From: Streptomyces griseoflavus
GTDB taxonomy: Bacteria > Actinomycetota > Actinomycetes > Streptomycetales > Streptomycetaceae
Length of the DNA: 64,000 bases
Reading direction: 5' to 3'
Assembly (NCBI RefSeq): GCF_014649995.1
Contig: NZ_BMUC01000006.1
Location: 227,601-291,600 of the forward strand
Part shown: positions 7,892 to 16,147 of the stretch, one piece after another
Numbering within the stretch: position 1 is the first letter of the stretch
Layout: every line of letters begins with the position of its first letter
Program-made: the position numbers and the translations under genes
The notes under the pieces: model-generated
The model's database searches: none
What the model saw: only the letters and a program-made list of their open reading frames with translations
What the model was told of the DNA's origin: nothing

Positions 7892-8067
7892 GCGAGCGCG
7901 CGGCGCCGTTCCACTGCCCCTACTGCGGCGACGAGGACCTGCGCCCGGGGGAACAGGGGCACGGGGCGTGGGAATGCGGCGGATGCAACCGAGCCTTTCA
8001 GCTGAAGTTCCTCGGGCTGCTCGCCCGGGGTCTCCAGCGATCCGACACGGGAGGGGACCGGACATGA
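7888..8067 (+). CDS. Small zinc-ribbon protein within the sulfur operon
   Basis: This 59-residue protein starts at GTG 7888, overlapping the sirA stop as GTGA, and ends in an ATGA overlap with cysH. It is thus coupled on both sides. It contains CPYCG near residue 10 and CGGC near residue 30, forming a four-cysteine zinc ribbon or rubredoxin-like knuckle, followed by a hydrophobic-basic helix (AFQLKFLGLLARGLQR). Its function is unknown. Position suggests an assembly, electron-transfer or regulatory accessory for sulfite or APS reduction. The conserved position and coupling make it a real gene despite its size. Confidence 0.85.
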   Translation: MSERAAPFHCPYCGDEDLRPGEQGHGAWECGGCNRAFQLKFLGLLARGLQRSDTGGDRT

Positions 8068-8774
8068 CGGCTGTTCAGGAAGGGCGCGACACCGAGGAGT
8101 TGAAGGCGCTGGCCGAGCAGGCGGGCCGCGACCTCGAGGACGCCTCGGCGCCGGACGTCCTCCGGTGGGCCGCCGAGACCTTCGGCAAGCGGTTCTGCGT
8201 GACCTCCTCGATGGAGGACGCGGTGGTCGCCCACCTCGCCTCCCGGGTCATGCCCGGCGTCGACGTGGTGTTCCTCGACACCGGCTACCACTTCCCGGAG
8301 ACCATCGGCACCCGGGACGCGGTCGAGGCCGTCATGGACGTCCACCTCATCACGCTGACCCCGCGGCAGACGGTCGCCGAACAGGACGCGGAGTACGGCC
8401 CGAAGCTGCACGACCGCGACCCCGACCTGTGCTGCGCGCTGCGCAAGGTGCGGCCGCTGGAGGAGGGCCTGAAGGGCTACGCGGCCTGGGCGACCGGCCT
8501 GCGCCGCGACGAATCCCCCACCCGGGCGAACACCCCGGTCGTCGGCTGGGACGAGAAGCGGCGGAAGGTGAAGGTCTCCCCCATCGCCCGCTGGACCCAG
8601 GACGACGTGGACGCCTACGTCGCCGAGCACGGTGTCCTCACCAACCCGCTGCTGACGGACGGGTACGCCTCCGTGGGCTGCGCGCCGTGCACCCGCCGGG
8701 TGCTGGAGGGCGAGGACGCCCGCGCCGGCCGCTGGGCGGGCCGCACCAAGACCGAGTGCGGGCTGCACGGCTGA
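8064..8774 (+). CDS. cysH: Adenylyl-sulfate (APS/PAPS) reductase
   Basis: This 236-residue PP-loop-type reductase converts APS or PAPS to sulfite using thioredoxin. Cys123-Cys124 (DLCCALRK) and Cys206/Cys209 (GCAPC) form the CC...CXXC 4Fe-4S signature that marks APS-preferring enzymes. The catalytic cysteine is Cys232 in the C-terminal TECGLHG. The P-loop-like SSMEDA lies near residue 48. The start is the ATG at 8064, overlapping the zinc-ribbon gene stop. Iron-sulfur reductases of this type normally use APS directly, so the co-encoded APS kinase CysC would serve PAPS formation for other sulfotransfer or be partly redundant. Confidence 0.95.
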   Translation: MTAVQEGRDTEELKALAEQAGRDLEDASAPDVLRWAAETFGKRFCVTSSMEDAVVAHLASRVMPGVDVVFLDTGYHFPETIGTRDAVEAVMDVHLITLTPRQTVAEQDAEYGPKLHDRDPDLCCALRKVRPLEEGLKGYAAWATGLRRDESPTRANTPVVGWDEKRRKVKVSPIARWTQDDVDAYVAEHGVLTNPLLTDGYASVGCAPCTRRVLEGEDARAGRWAGRTKTECGLHG

Positions 8775-8809
8775 CCATGACCGCGCCTTCGACGAACCAG
8801 GAGAATCAC

Positions 8810-9346
8810 GTGACGACCGGAGCCACCGTCTGGCTCACGGGTCTGCCGAGCGCCGGCAAGACCACCATCGCCCACGAGCTGGCCGCCCGGCTGGGCGAGC
8901 GGGGCCGGCGGGTCGAGGTGCTCGACGGCGACGAGATCCGCGAGTTCCTCTCGGCGGGCCTCGGCTTCGGCCGCGAGGACCGGCACACCAACGTGCAGCG
9001 CATCGGCTTCGTCGCCGAACTGCTCGCCCGCAACGGCGTCACCGTGCTCGTGCCGGTGATCGCGCCGTACGCCGACAGCCGGGAGGCGGTCCGCAAGCGG
9101 CACGCGGCGGGCGGCACACCGTACGTCGAGGTGCACGTGGCGACCCCCGTCGAGGTGTGCTCCGTACGCGACGTGAAGGGTCTGTACGCCAAGCAGGCCG
9201 CGGGTGAACTCACCGGGCTCACCGGTGTGGACGACCCGTACGAGGAGCCCGAGACGCCCGATCTGCGGATCGAGTCGCACAACCAGACCGTGCAGGAGTC
9301 CGCGGCGTCGGTGTACGCCCTGCTCAGCGAAAGGGGACTGGCATGA
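8810..9346 (+). CDS. cysC: Adenylylsulfate kinase
   Basis: This 178-residue kinase phosphorylates APS to PAPS with ATP. The Walker A motif GLPSAGKTT lies near residue 12, the DGDEIRE segment follows, and RHTNVQRIGFVAELL and the APS-binding IAPYADSREAVRK are all in place. I prefer the GTG start at 8810, which has AGGAG 6 nt upstream, over the ATG at 8777; both are in frame. The stop overlaps cysD (ATGA). The gene lies between cysH and cysDN in the sulfate-activation part of the operon. Confidence 0.93.
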   Translation: MTTGATVWLTGLPSAGKTTIAHELAARLGERGRRVEVLDGDEIREFLSAGLGFGREDRHTNVQRIGFVAELLARNGVTVLVPVIAPYADSREAVRKRHAAGGTPYVEVHVATPVEVCSVRDVKGLYAKQAAGELTGLTGVDDPYEEPETPDLRIESHNQTVQESAASVYALLSERGLA

Positions 9347-10278
9347 CGACGGTCGCCACTGTCCGGGAGGGGACGGACAGCCCGTACGCCCTCTCGCACC
9401 TGGACGCCCTCGAGTCCGAGGCGGTGCACATCTTCCGCGAGGTGGCGGGCGAGTTCGAGAAGCCGGTGATCCTGTTCTCCGGCGGCAAGGACTCCATCCT
9501 GATGCTGCACCTGGCGCTGAAGGCGTTCACCCCGGCGCCCGTCCCGTTCTCGCTGCTGCACGTGGACACCGGGCACAACTTCCCCGAGGTGCTCGACTAC
9601 CGCGACCGCACGGTCGCCCGCCACGGGCTGCGGCTGCACGTCGCGTCCGTGCAGGACTACATCGACCGCGGGGTGCTCAGGGAGCGCCCGGACGGCACCC
9701 GCAACCCGCTGCAGACCCTGCCGCTCACCGAGAAGATCCAGAGCGAGCGGTTCGACGCGGTGTTCGGCGGCGGGCGCCGCGACGAGGAGAAGGCCCGCGC
9801 GAAGGAGCGGGTGTTCTCGCTGCGCGACGAGTTCTCCCAGTGGGACCCGCGCCGTCAGCGCCCCGAGCTGTGGAACCTGTACAACGGCCGGCACGCCCCC
9901 GGTGAGCACGTCCGCGTGTTCCCGCTGTCCAACTGGACCGAGCTGGACGTGTGGCAGTACATCGCCCGCGAGGGCATCGAACTGCCCGAGATCTACTACG
10001 CGCACGAGCGGGAGGTCTTCGCCCGTGCCGGCATGTGGCTGACCGCCGGTGAGTGGGGCGGCCCGAAGGACGGCGAGAGGGTCGAGAAGCGGCTCGTGCG
10101 CTACCGCACCGTGGGTGACATGTCCTGCACCGGCGCGGTGGACTCCGACGCCGACACCATCGAGAAGGTGATCACCGAGATCGCCGCCTCCCGGCTCACC
10201 GAGCGCGGTGCCACCCGCGCCGACGACAAGCTCTCCGAGGCCGCGATGGAAGACCGCAAGCGCGAGGGGTACTTCTAG
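9343..10278 (+). CDS. cysD: Sulfate adenylyltransferase subunit 2
   Basis: This 311-residue catalytic subunit of ATP sulfurylase forms APS from ATP and sulfate. The PP-loop SGGKDS lies near residue 46, followed by LLHVDTGHNFPEVLDYRD and the VFGGGRRDEEKARAKER region. PLSNWTELDVWQYI and the C-terminal RYRTVGDMSCTG segment are typical. It overlaps cysC by four bases and is separated from cysN by two, so subunit stoichiometry is probably set by coupled translation. Confidence 0.96.
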   Translation: MTTVATVREGTDSPYALSHLDALESEAVHIFREVAGEFEKPVILFSGGKDSILMLHLALKAFTPAPVPFSLLHVDTGHNFPEVLDYRDRTVARHGLRLHVASVQDYIDRGVLRERPDGTRNPLQTLPLTEKIQSERFDAVFGGGRRDEEKARAKERVFSLRDEFSQWDPRRQRPELWNLYNGRHAPGEHVRVFPLSNWTELDVWQYIAREGIELPEIYYAHEREVFARAGMWLTAGEWGGPKDGERVEKRLVRYRTVGDMSCTGAVDSDADTIEKVITEIAASRLTERGATRADDKLSEAAMEDRKREGYF

Positions 10279-10280
10279 AG

Positions 10281-11615
10281 ATGAGCACCATCACCACCGA
10301 GGAGCTCGCGGCCACCACACTGCTGCGGTTCGCCACCGCCGGTTCCGTCGACGACGGCAAGTCCACCCTGGTGGGCCGGCTGCTGCACGACTCCAAGTCG
10401 GTCCTCACCGACCAGCTGGAGGCCGTGGAGCGGGCGTCGGCGAACCGGGGCCAGGAGGCGCCCGACCTCGCGCTGCTCACCGACGGCCTGCGGGCCGAGC
10501 GGGAGCAGGGCATCACCATCGACGTGGCCTACCGCTACTTCGCCACGACCCGCCGGCGGTTCATCCTGGCCGACACCCCGGGCCACGTGCAGTACACGCG
10601 GAACATGGTCACCGGCGCCTCCACCGCCGAGCTGACGGTGATCCTGGTCGACGCCCGCAACGGTGTCGTCGAGCAGACCCGCCGGCACGCCGCGATCGCC
10701 GCGCTGCTGCGGGTCCCGCACGTGGTGCTCGCCGTCAACAAGATGGACCTGGTCGGCTACCGGGAGCCCGTCTTCGCGGCCATCGCCGAGGAGTTCACCG
10801 CCTACGCGACCGAGCTGGGCGTCCCCGAGGTCACCGCCATCCCGATCTCCGCGCTCGTCGGCGACAACGTGGTCGAGCCGTCCGCGCACATGGACTGGTA
10901 CGGCGGCCCGACGGTCCTCGAGCACCTGGAGACCGTCCCGGTCAGCCACGACCTGGCGCACTGCCACGCGCGCCTCCCCGTGCAGTACGTGATCCGGCCG
11001 CAGAGCGCCGAGCACCCGGACTACCGGGGCTACGCCGGCCAGATCGCCGCCGGCACGTTCCGGGTGGGTGACGCGGTGACCGTGCTGCCGTCCGGACGGA
11101 CGACGACGGTCAGCGGGATAGACCTGCTGGGCGAGCCCGTGGACGTCGCCTGGACCCCGCAGTCGGTGACGCTGCTGCTGGCCGACGACATCGACATCTC
11201 CCGCGGCGACCTGATCGTCCCCAGCGAGGACGCGCCCGCCACCTCGCAGGACGTCGAGGCCACCGTGTGCCACGTCGCCGACCAGCCGCTGACCGTCGGC
11301 CACCGGGTGCTGCTCAAGCACGGCACCCGCACGGTCAAGGCGATCGTGAAGGACATCCCGGCCCGGCTCACGCTGGACGACCTGTCCCTGCACCCGCACC
11401 CGGGCCGGCTCGTCGCCAACGACATCGGCCGGGTGAAGATCCGTACCGCCGAGCCGCTGCCCGCGGACTCCTACGCGGACTCGCGCCGCACCGGGTCGTT
11501 CATCCTCATCGACCCCAGCGACGGCACCACCCTCACCGCGGGCATGGTCGGCGAGTCGTTCGCCGCGCCGGAGCCGGTCAAGGACGCGGCCGAGGACGAC
11601 GGGTGGAACTTCTGA
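10281..11615 (+). CDS. cysN: Sulfate adenylyltransferase subunit 1 (GTPase)
   Basis: This 444-residue EF-Tu-like GTPase subunit drives APS synthesis by CysD through GTP hydrolysis. The P-loop GSVDDGKSTLVGRLL starts near residue 20; DTPGH and NKMD complete the G domain, and two beta-barrel domains follow. It is a stand-alone CysN rather than a CysNC fusion, consistent with the separate cysC upstream. It is the last of the tightly coupled sulfate-activation genes; a 226-bp gap precedes the transporter gene. Confidence 0.96.
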   Translation: MSTITTEELAATTLLRFATAGSVDDGKSTLVGRLLHDSKSVLTDQLEAVERASANRGQEAPDLALLTDGLRAEREQGITIDVAYRYFATTRRRFILADTPGHVQYTRNMVTGASTAELTVILVDARNGVVEQTRRHAAIAALLRVPHVVLAVNKMDLVGYREPVFAAIAEEFTAYATELGVPEVTAIPISALVGDNVVEPSAHMDWYGGPTVLEHLETVPVSHDLAHCHARLPVQYVIRPQSAEHPDYRGYAGQIAAGTFRVGDAVTVLPSGRTTTVSGIDLLGEPVDVAWTPQSVTLLLADDIDISRGDLIVPSEDAPATSQDVEATVCHVADQPLTVGHRVLLKHGTRTVKAIVKDIPARLTLDDLSLHPHPGRLVANDIGRVKIRTAEPLPADSYADSRRTGSFILIDPSDGTTLTAGMVGESFAAPEPVKDAAEDDGWNF

Positions 11616-11617
11616 CC

Positions 11618-11722
11618 ATGAACTCCACCGATTTCTACTCCACGTTCGCGAAGGAGGGCGGCCGCGTCGGCAGCGGTGCTCTCGGCAGCGGGCAGGGCGG
11701 GGTCGGCCGATGTGTGCGCTGA
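11618..11722 (+). CDS. Possible small ORF between cysN and ssuA (34 aa)
   Basis: An ATG two bases after the cysN stop opens a 34-codon frame beginning MNSTDFYSTFAKEG and ending GGVGRCVR. I recognise no family. It is glycine-rich, and its only cysteine is three codons before the stop, which recalls the leader peptide at the head of the operon. It could be a second Cys-dependent control element for the sulfonate transporter genes, a remnant, or chance. Confidence that it is translated is low. Confidence 0.25.
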   Translation: MNSTDFYSTFAKEGGRVGSGALGSGQGGVGRCVR

Positions 11723-11841
11723 CGTACGCGCACCGCTCGCGCGCCCTCACCCCCCACCGCCGTAGACGAAAACCCGCCGACTTCCCGGCCACGGCCTGAG
11801 AGAAGACCGTGACCGCCGGGCCTCCGAGAGGAACACCTCCC

Positions 11842-12945
11842 GTGCCTGCCACACCAGCCCTGCGCCGTACCCTCGCGGTGATGGCCGCGCTGCCGCTGCT
11901 CACCCTGGCCGCCTGCGGCTACGGGTCCGAGGCCGAAACGGACGACTCCGCGAAGGTCGCCGCCGGCGCGGAGAAGATCGACGGACTCGACTCCGTCAGG
12001 ATCGGCTACTTCGGCAACCTCACCCACGGCACCGCCCTCGTCGGGAACAAGAAGGGCCTGTTCCAGAAGGAACTCGGCGCCACCAAGGCCACGTACGCGA
12101 CCTTCAACGCGGGGCCGTCGGAGATCGAGGCACTGAACTCCGGTTCCATCGACATCGGCTTCATCGGCCCCTCCCCGGCCATCAACGGCTACACCAAGTC
12201 CGGCGGCAAGAACCTGCGCATCATCGGCGGTTCGGCGTCCGGCGGGGTCAAGCTCGTGGTGAACCCGGACAAGGTGACGTCCCTGAAGGACGTCAAGGAC
12301 AAGCGGATCGCCACCCCGCAGCTCGGCAACACCCAGGACGTCGCGTTCCTCAACTGGGTGGCCGAGCAGGGCTGGAAGGTCGACGCGCAGAGCGGCAAGG
12401 GCGACGTCACGGTCGTCCGCAGCGACAACAAGGTCACCCCGGACGCGTTCAGGGCCGGGTCGCTCGACGGCGCGTGGGTGCCGGAGCCGACCGCATCCAA
12501 GCTGGTCGCCGAGGGCGGCAAGGTGCTGCTGGACGAGGCGTCCCTGTGGCCGGACGAGAAGTTCGTGATCACGAACATCATCGTGCGCCAGGAGTTCCTG
12601 AGGCAGCACCCGAAGGCCGTCGAGGCGGTGCTGAAGGCGACCGTCGAGACCAACAAGTGGATCAACGCCAACCCGGACGAGGCGAAGGCCGCCGCCAACC
12701 AGCAGTTGGAGGCCGACTCGGGCAAGGCGCTGCCCGCCGAGGTGCTCGACCCGGCGTGGGAGTCGATCACGTTCACCGACGACCCGCTGGCCGCCACGCT
12801 CGACGCGCAGGCGGAACACGCCGTCAAGGCGGGTCTCCTGGAGCGGCCCGACCTGAACGGCATCTACGACCTGACGCCGCTCAACAAGGTCCTGAAGGCC
12901 GCCGGTGGACCGGCCGTCGACGACGCCGGACTCGGCGTCAAGTAA
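11842..12945 (+). CDS. ssuA: Aliphatic sulfonate ABC transporter substrate-binding lipoprotein
   Basis: This 367-residue extracellular binding protein has a lipoprotein signal: a basic head, the hydrophobic LAVMAALPLLTLAAC lipobox, then GYGSEAE. The mature part is a NitT/TauT-type fold with IGYFGNLTHGTALVGNKKGL, FNAGPSEIEALNSGSIDIGF and GAWVPEPTASKLV. The GTG start at 11842 is preceded by GAGAGGA; an upstream in-frame start at 11809 is less likely. It would bind sulfonates or related organosulfur compounds, inferred from the neighbouring sulfur genes because the fold alone does not separate sulfonate from nitrate or taurine. It forms one transporter with the next two genes. Confidence 0.85.
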   Translation: MPATPALRRTLAVMAALPLLTLAACGYGSEAETDDSAKVAAGAEKIDGLDSVRIGYFGNLTHGTALVGNKKGLFQKELGATKATYATFNAGPSEIEALNSGSIDIGFIGPSPAINGYTKSGGKNLRIIGGSASGGVKLVVNPDKVTSLKDVKDKRIATPQLGNTQDVAFLNWVAEQGWKVDAQSGKGDVTVVRSDNKVTPDAFRAGSLDGAWVPEPTASKLVAEGGKVLLDEASLWPDEKFVITNIIVRQEFLRQHPKAVEAVLKATVETNKWINANPDEAKAAANQQLEADSGKALPAEVLDPAWESITFTDDPLAATLDAQAEHAVKAGLLERPDLNGIYDLTPLNKVLKAAGGPAVDDAGLGVK

Positions 12946-12981
12946 GCCCGGATCACGAAGAGTTCCCAGGAGGTGACGACC

Positions 12982-13770
12982 ATGGCCACGACCCTCGCCA
13001 AGGCCGCCGACGGCACCGGGGCGGTCACCCACGCCGCCCGCATCGAGCACGTCTCGAAGTCGTTCGCGGGCCCCGCCGGGCACCAGCTCGTGCTGGACGA
13101 CATCACCCTCGATGTCGCCCCCGGCGAGTTCGTCACCCTCCTGGGTGCCTCGGGCTGCGGCAAGTCCACCCTGCTCAACCTGGTCGCGGGGCTGGACCGC
13201 CCCACGTCCGGCGCGATCGGCACGGACGGCCGGCCGGCGCTGATGTTCCAGGAGCACGCGCTCTTCCCGTGGCTGACCGCCGGCAAGAACATCGAACTCG
13301 CCCTGAAGCTGCGGGGCGTGCCGAAGAACGACCGCCGCGGCCGGGCCGAGGAGCTGCTGGAGCTGGTGCGGCTGAAGGGCGCGCACGGCAAGCGGGTGCA
13401 CGAGCTGTCCGGCGGCATGCGGCAGCGGGTGGCACTGGCCCGGGCGCTCGCCCAGGACAGCCGGCTGCTGCTGATGGACGAGCCGTTCGCGGCGCTGGAC
13501 GCCATCACGCGGGACGTGCTGCACGACGAGCTGACCAGGATCTGGCGCGAGACCCGGCTGTCCGTCCTGTTCGTCACGCACAACGTGCGCGAGGCCGTCC
13601 GGCTCGCGCAGCGGGTGGTGCTGCTGTCCTCGCGTCCGGGCCGGATCGCCCGCGAGTGGACCGTGGACATCCCGCATCCGCGTCGTATCGAGGACACCGC
13701 CGTGGCGGAACTGTCCGTCGAGATCACCGAAGAACTCCGTGGGGAGATCCGCCGTCATGGCCAGCACTGA
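12982..13770 (+). CDS. ssuB: Sulfonate ABC transporter ATP-binding protein
   Basis: This 262-residue ATPase energises sulfonate uptake. Walker A LLGASGCGKST lies near residue 57, the Q-loop is in MFQEHALFPW, the signature is LSGGMRQRVALARAL, and Walker B is LLLMDEPFAALD, followed by the switch histidine in FVTHNVREAV. The ATG at 12982 has an excellent AGGAGGTG upstream. Its end overlaps the permease gene by 14 bases, indicating coupling. Subfamily membership with SsuB/TauB is clear; the exact substrate is inferred from context. Confidence 0.92.
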   Translation: MATTLAKAADGTGAVTHAARIEHVSKSFAGPAGHQLVLDDITLDVAPGEFVTLLGASGCGKSTLLNLVAGLDRPTSGAIGTDGRPALMFQEHALFPWLTAGKNIELALKLRGVPKNDRRGRAEELLELVRLKGAHGKRVHELSGGMRQRVALARALAQDSRLLLMDEPFAALDAITRDVLHDELTRIWRETRLSVLFVTHNVREAVRLAQRVVLLSSRPGRIAREWTVDIPHPRRIEDTAVAELSVEITEELRGEIRRHGQH

Positions 13771-14653
13771 GACGACCGCGAAGGACGGGGACGGGAGCGA
13801 TCTCGCCGGTCTGGAGGCGGGCCTCGACGCACTGGAGACGGTGCAGACCGGACGCAAGCCGCTGCGGCAGACCTTCGTGGAGAAGATCCTGCCACCGGTC
13901 CTCGCCATCGCCCTGGTGCTGGCGGTGTGGCAGGCCCTGGTCTCGTTCAGGATCGTCGACGATCCGACCAAGCTGCCCTCGCCGGGCGCCGTGTGGGACG
14001 TCCTCCAGCAGGCCTGGCTCAAGGGTGAACTGCTCGGCTACATCTGGACCAGCGTCTCGCGCGGTCTGCTCGGCTTCTTCTTCGCGCTGCTGATCGGCAC
14101 CCCGCTCGGGCTGCTGGTGGCGCGGGTGAAGTTCGTGCGTGCGGCGATCGGGCCGATCCTGTCCGGGCTGCAGTCGCTGCCGTCGGTGGCGTGGGTGCCG
14201 CCGGCGGTGATCTGGCTGGGTCTGAACAACCAGATGATGTACGCCGTCATCCTGCTCGGCGCGGTCCCCTCGATCGCCAACGGCCTGGTCTCCGGTGTCG
14301 ACCAGGTGCCCCCGCTGTTCCTGCGGGCCGGCCGCACGCTGGGCGCGACCGGGCTGAAGGGCACCTGGCACGTCGTGCTGCCGGCCGCGCTGCCCGGCTA
14401 TGTGGCCGGTCTGAAACAGGGCTGGGCGTTCTCCTGGCGTTCGCTGATGGCCGCGGAGATCATCGCGTCCTTCCCCGACCTCGGCATCGGCCTGGGCCAG
14501 CTGCTGGAGAACGGCCGCAACGCCAGCGACATGGCCATGGTCTTCGAGGCCATCCTGCTGATCCTGACCGTCGGTATCGCCATCGACCTGCTGATCTTCA
14601 GCCCGCTGGAGCGGTGGGTGCTGCGCAGCCGTGGTCTGCTGGTGAAGAGCTGA
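13757..14653 (+). CDS. ssuC: Sulfonate ABC transporter permease
   Basis: This is a 298-residue inner-membrane permease with about six membrane segments and a cytoplasmic head. The binding-protein-dependent transport motif appears as EAA-like LRAGRTLGATGLKGTWHVVLPAALPG. Segments such as ILPPVLAIALVLAVWQAL and ISRGLLG-type loops match SsuC/TauC. The start at ATG 13757 lies inside the end of ssuB, and the chelatase gene follows within 9 bases, so all belong to one transcript. Confidence 0.92.
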   Translation: MASTETTAKDGDGSDLAGLEAGLDALETVQTGRKPLRQTFVEKILPPVLAIALVLAVWQALVSFRIVDDPTKLPSPGAVWDVLQQAWLKGELLGYIWTSVSRGLLGFFFALLIGTPLGLLVARVKFVRAAIGPILSGLQSLPSVAWVPPAVIWLGLNNQMMYAVILLGAVPSIANGLVSGVDQVPPLFLRAGRTLGATGLKGTWHVVLPAALPGYVAGLKQGWAFSWRSLMAAEIIASFPDLGIGLGQLLENGRNASDMAMVFEAILLILTVGIAIDLLIFSPLERWVLRSRGLLVKS

Positions 14654-14661
14654 GGCACGCC

Positions 14662-15399
14662 ATGCACCGTCCGGTACTTCTCGTCGTCGCCCACGGCAGC
14701 CGCGATCCGCGGCACGCCGCGACCGTGCACGACCTGGTGCGGAGCGTGCGGTCGCTGCGGCCGGGACTGCGGGTGGAGACCGGCTTCCTGGACTTCAACG
14801 TGCCGTCCGTGCGGGGCGTGCTGGAGTCCCTGGACGCCGAAGGGATCCGTGAGGTGGTGGCCCTCCCGCTGCTGCTGACCCGGGCCTTCCACGCCAAGTC
14901 GGACATCCCGGCGGTGCTGGCCGAGGCCCCGCCGCGGCTGCGCATCCGCCAGGCCGAGGTGCTGGGTCCCTCCCCGCTGCTGCTCGCGGCACTGGAGCGC
15001 CGGCTGTACGAGGCGGGCCTGACGCCCGCCGACAAGTCCTCGACCGGGGTCGTGCTGGCCTCGGCGGGGTCCTCCGACCCGGAGGCGATCGCAGTGATCG
15101 CAGACATCGCGCGGGAGTGGCGGCACACCGGTTGGTGCGCCGTGCGGCCTGCGTTCGCCTCCGCATCCCTCCCCCGCACGGAACAGGCGGTCCGCGAACT
15201 GCGTGCCCTGGGCTGCGCACGCGTCGCCGTCGCCCCCTACGTCCTGGCTCCCGGACGCCTCCCGGACCGGATCGCCCGCGGCGCGGCCGGGGCGGACGTC
15301 CTGGCGGACGTGCTGGGACCCGCACCGGAGGTGGCGCGGGTGCTGCTGGAGCGGTACGACGCGGCGCGGGTGCCGCTGCTCGCCGCGGTCGGCGCCTGA
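14662..15399 (+). CDS. Sirohydrochlorin chelatase (CbiX/SirB type)
   Basis: This 245-residue protein carries two CbiX-like halves. The first begins LLVVAHGSRDPRHAATVHDL, with the metal-site histidine in VAHGSRD, and continues VVALPLLLTRAFHAKSDIP with a second histidine. The second half begins GVVLASAGSSDPEA and lacks the first histidine. Such enzymes insert Fe2+ into sirohydrochlorin to make siroheme, the cofactor of the sulfite reductase at the head of this operon; cobalt insertion for cobalamin is the alternative. Operon position, 9 bases after ssuC, supports siroheme. Confidence 0.88.
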   Translation: MHRPVLLVVAHGSRDPRHAATVHDLVRSVRSLRPGLRVETGFLDFNVPSVRGVLESLDAEGIREVVALPLLLTRAFHAKSDIPAVLAEAPPRLRIRQAEVLGPSPLLLAALERRLYEAGLTPADKSSTGVVLASAGSSDPEAIAVIADIAREWRHTGWCAVRPAFASASLPRTEQAVRELRALGCARVAVAPYVLAPGRLPDRIARGAAGADVLADVLGPAPEVARVLLERYDAARVPLLAAVGA

Positions 15400-15416
15400 T
15401 CAGCCGGCCGCGCCGT

Positions 15417-16034
15417 TCAGCCGAAGGACAGTGGGCCGGTCCGGGTGCGCTTCAGCTCGAAGAGGTCGGGGTCGCCGGCCAGCACCCGGAAGCTGTCGAA
15501 CAGGGCGGCCGCCCGCTCGCCCCGGGGGACGGCCCGCAGCACCGGCCCGAACCACACCGTGCCGTCGACGTGGAGGGTGGGCGTGCCCACGTAGGCGCCC
15601 GTGTCCGGCTCGGCGCCCGCCTCGTGGCTGCGGCGCACGGCGTCGTCGTACGCCGGGTCGTGTGCGGCCGCCGCCAGGTCGCCGGGCAGGCCGAGTTCGG
15701 CGAGGGACGCGGCGATCACGGCGTCGAAGTCCTCGGTGCCCTGCTCGTGGATGCGGGTGCCGAGGGCGGTGTAGAGGTCGCGCAGCACCTTCTCGCCGTG
15801 CCGCTCGGCGGCGGCCACCGCCACCCGTACCGGGCCGGTCGAGCGGTCGACGAGGTCGCGGTACCAGTCGGGCAGTTCGTTGCCGGTGTTGTGCAGGTGG
15901 AGGCTCATCACGCGGAAGCGCAGGTCGAGGGGGCGCCGGCGTTCGACCTCCAGCAGCCAGCGGGAGGTGATCCAGGCGAAGGGACAGGCGGGGTCGAACC
16001 AGCAGTCGACACGGGTGGGTGATCCGTCGCTCAT
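15417..16034 (-). CDS. DsbA-like mycothiol-dependent nitroreductase family protein
   Basis: This 205-residue thioredoxin-fold protein matches the Rv2466c family of mycothiol-dependent reductases. The N-terminal strand leads to [15 protein letters not shown], where a CPWC active site is expected. Only the first cysteine remains (CPFA), suggesting a monothiol mechanism. Other landmarks are [16 protein letters not shown] and the cis-Pro loop [10 protein letters not shown]. In mycobacteria the family reduces nitro compounds with mycothiol; the physiological substrate here is unknown. The gene converges on the chelatase gene with an 18-bp gap. Confidence 0.85.
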   Translation of the reverse strand: MSDGSPTRVDCWFDPACPFAWITSRWLLEVERRRPLDLRFRVMSLHLHNTGNELPDWYRDLVDRSTGPVRVAVAAAERHGEKVLRDLYTALGTRIHEQGTEDFDAVIAASLAELGLPGDLAAAAHDPAYDDAVRRSHEAGAEPDTGAYVGTPTLHVDGTVWFGPVLRAVPRGERAAALFDSFRVLAGDPDLFELKRTRTGPLSFG

Positions 16035-16071
16035 GGCACCCGACCGTAGGCGCGGCGGGGCGCGGGTGCCT

Positions 16072-16119
16072 GGTCCACTTCGGGGCCCGGTCACCGGTCC
16101 ACTTCGGGGCCGGGTCACC
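16072..16119 (+). repeat. Tandem duplication of a 24-bp unit
   Basis: Two adjacent 24-bp copies beginning GGTCCACTTCGGGGCC (16072-16095 and 16096-16119) differ at one position. A degenerate third start (GATCCGG) follows. They lie in the 113-bp gap between two minus-strand genes, upstream of the nitroreductase gene, so they could alter its promoter. Confidence 0.7.
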
Positions 16120-16147
16120 GATCCGGTTTGGACGGTGCCCCGGCGGC

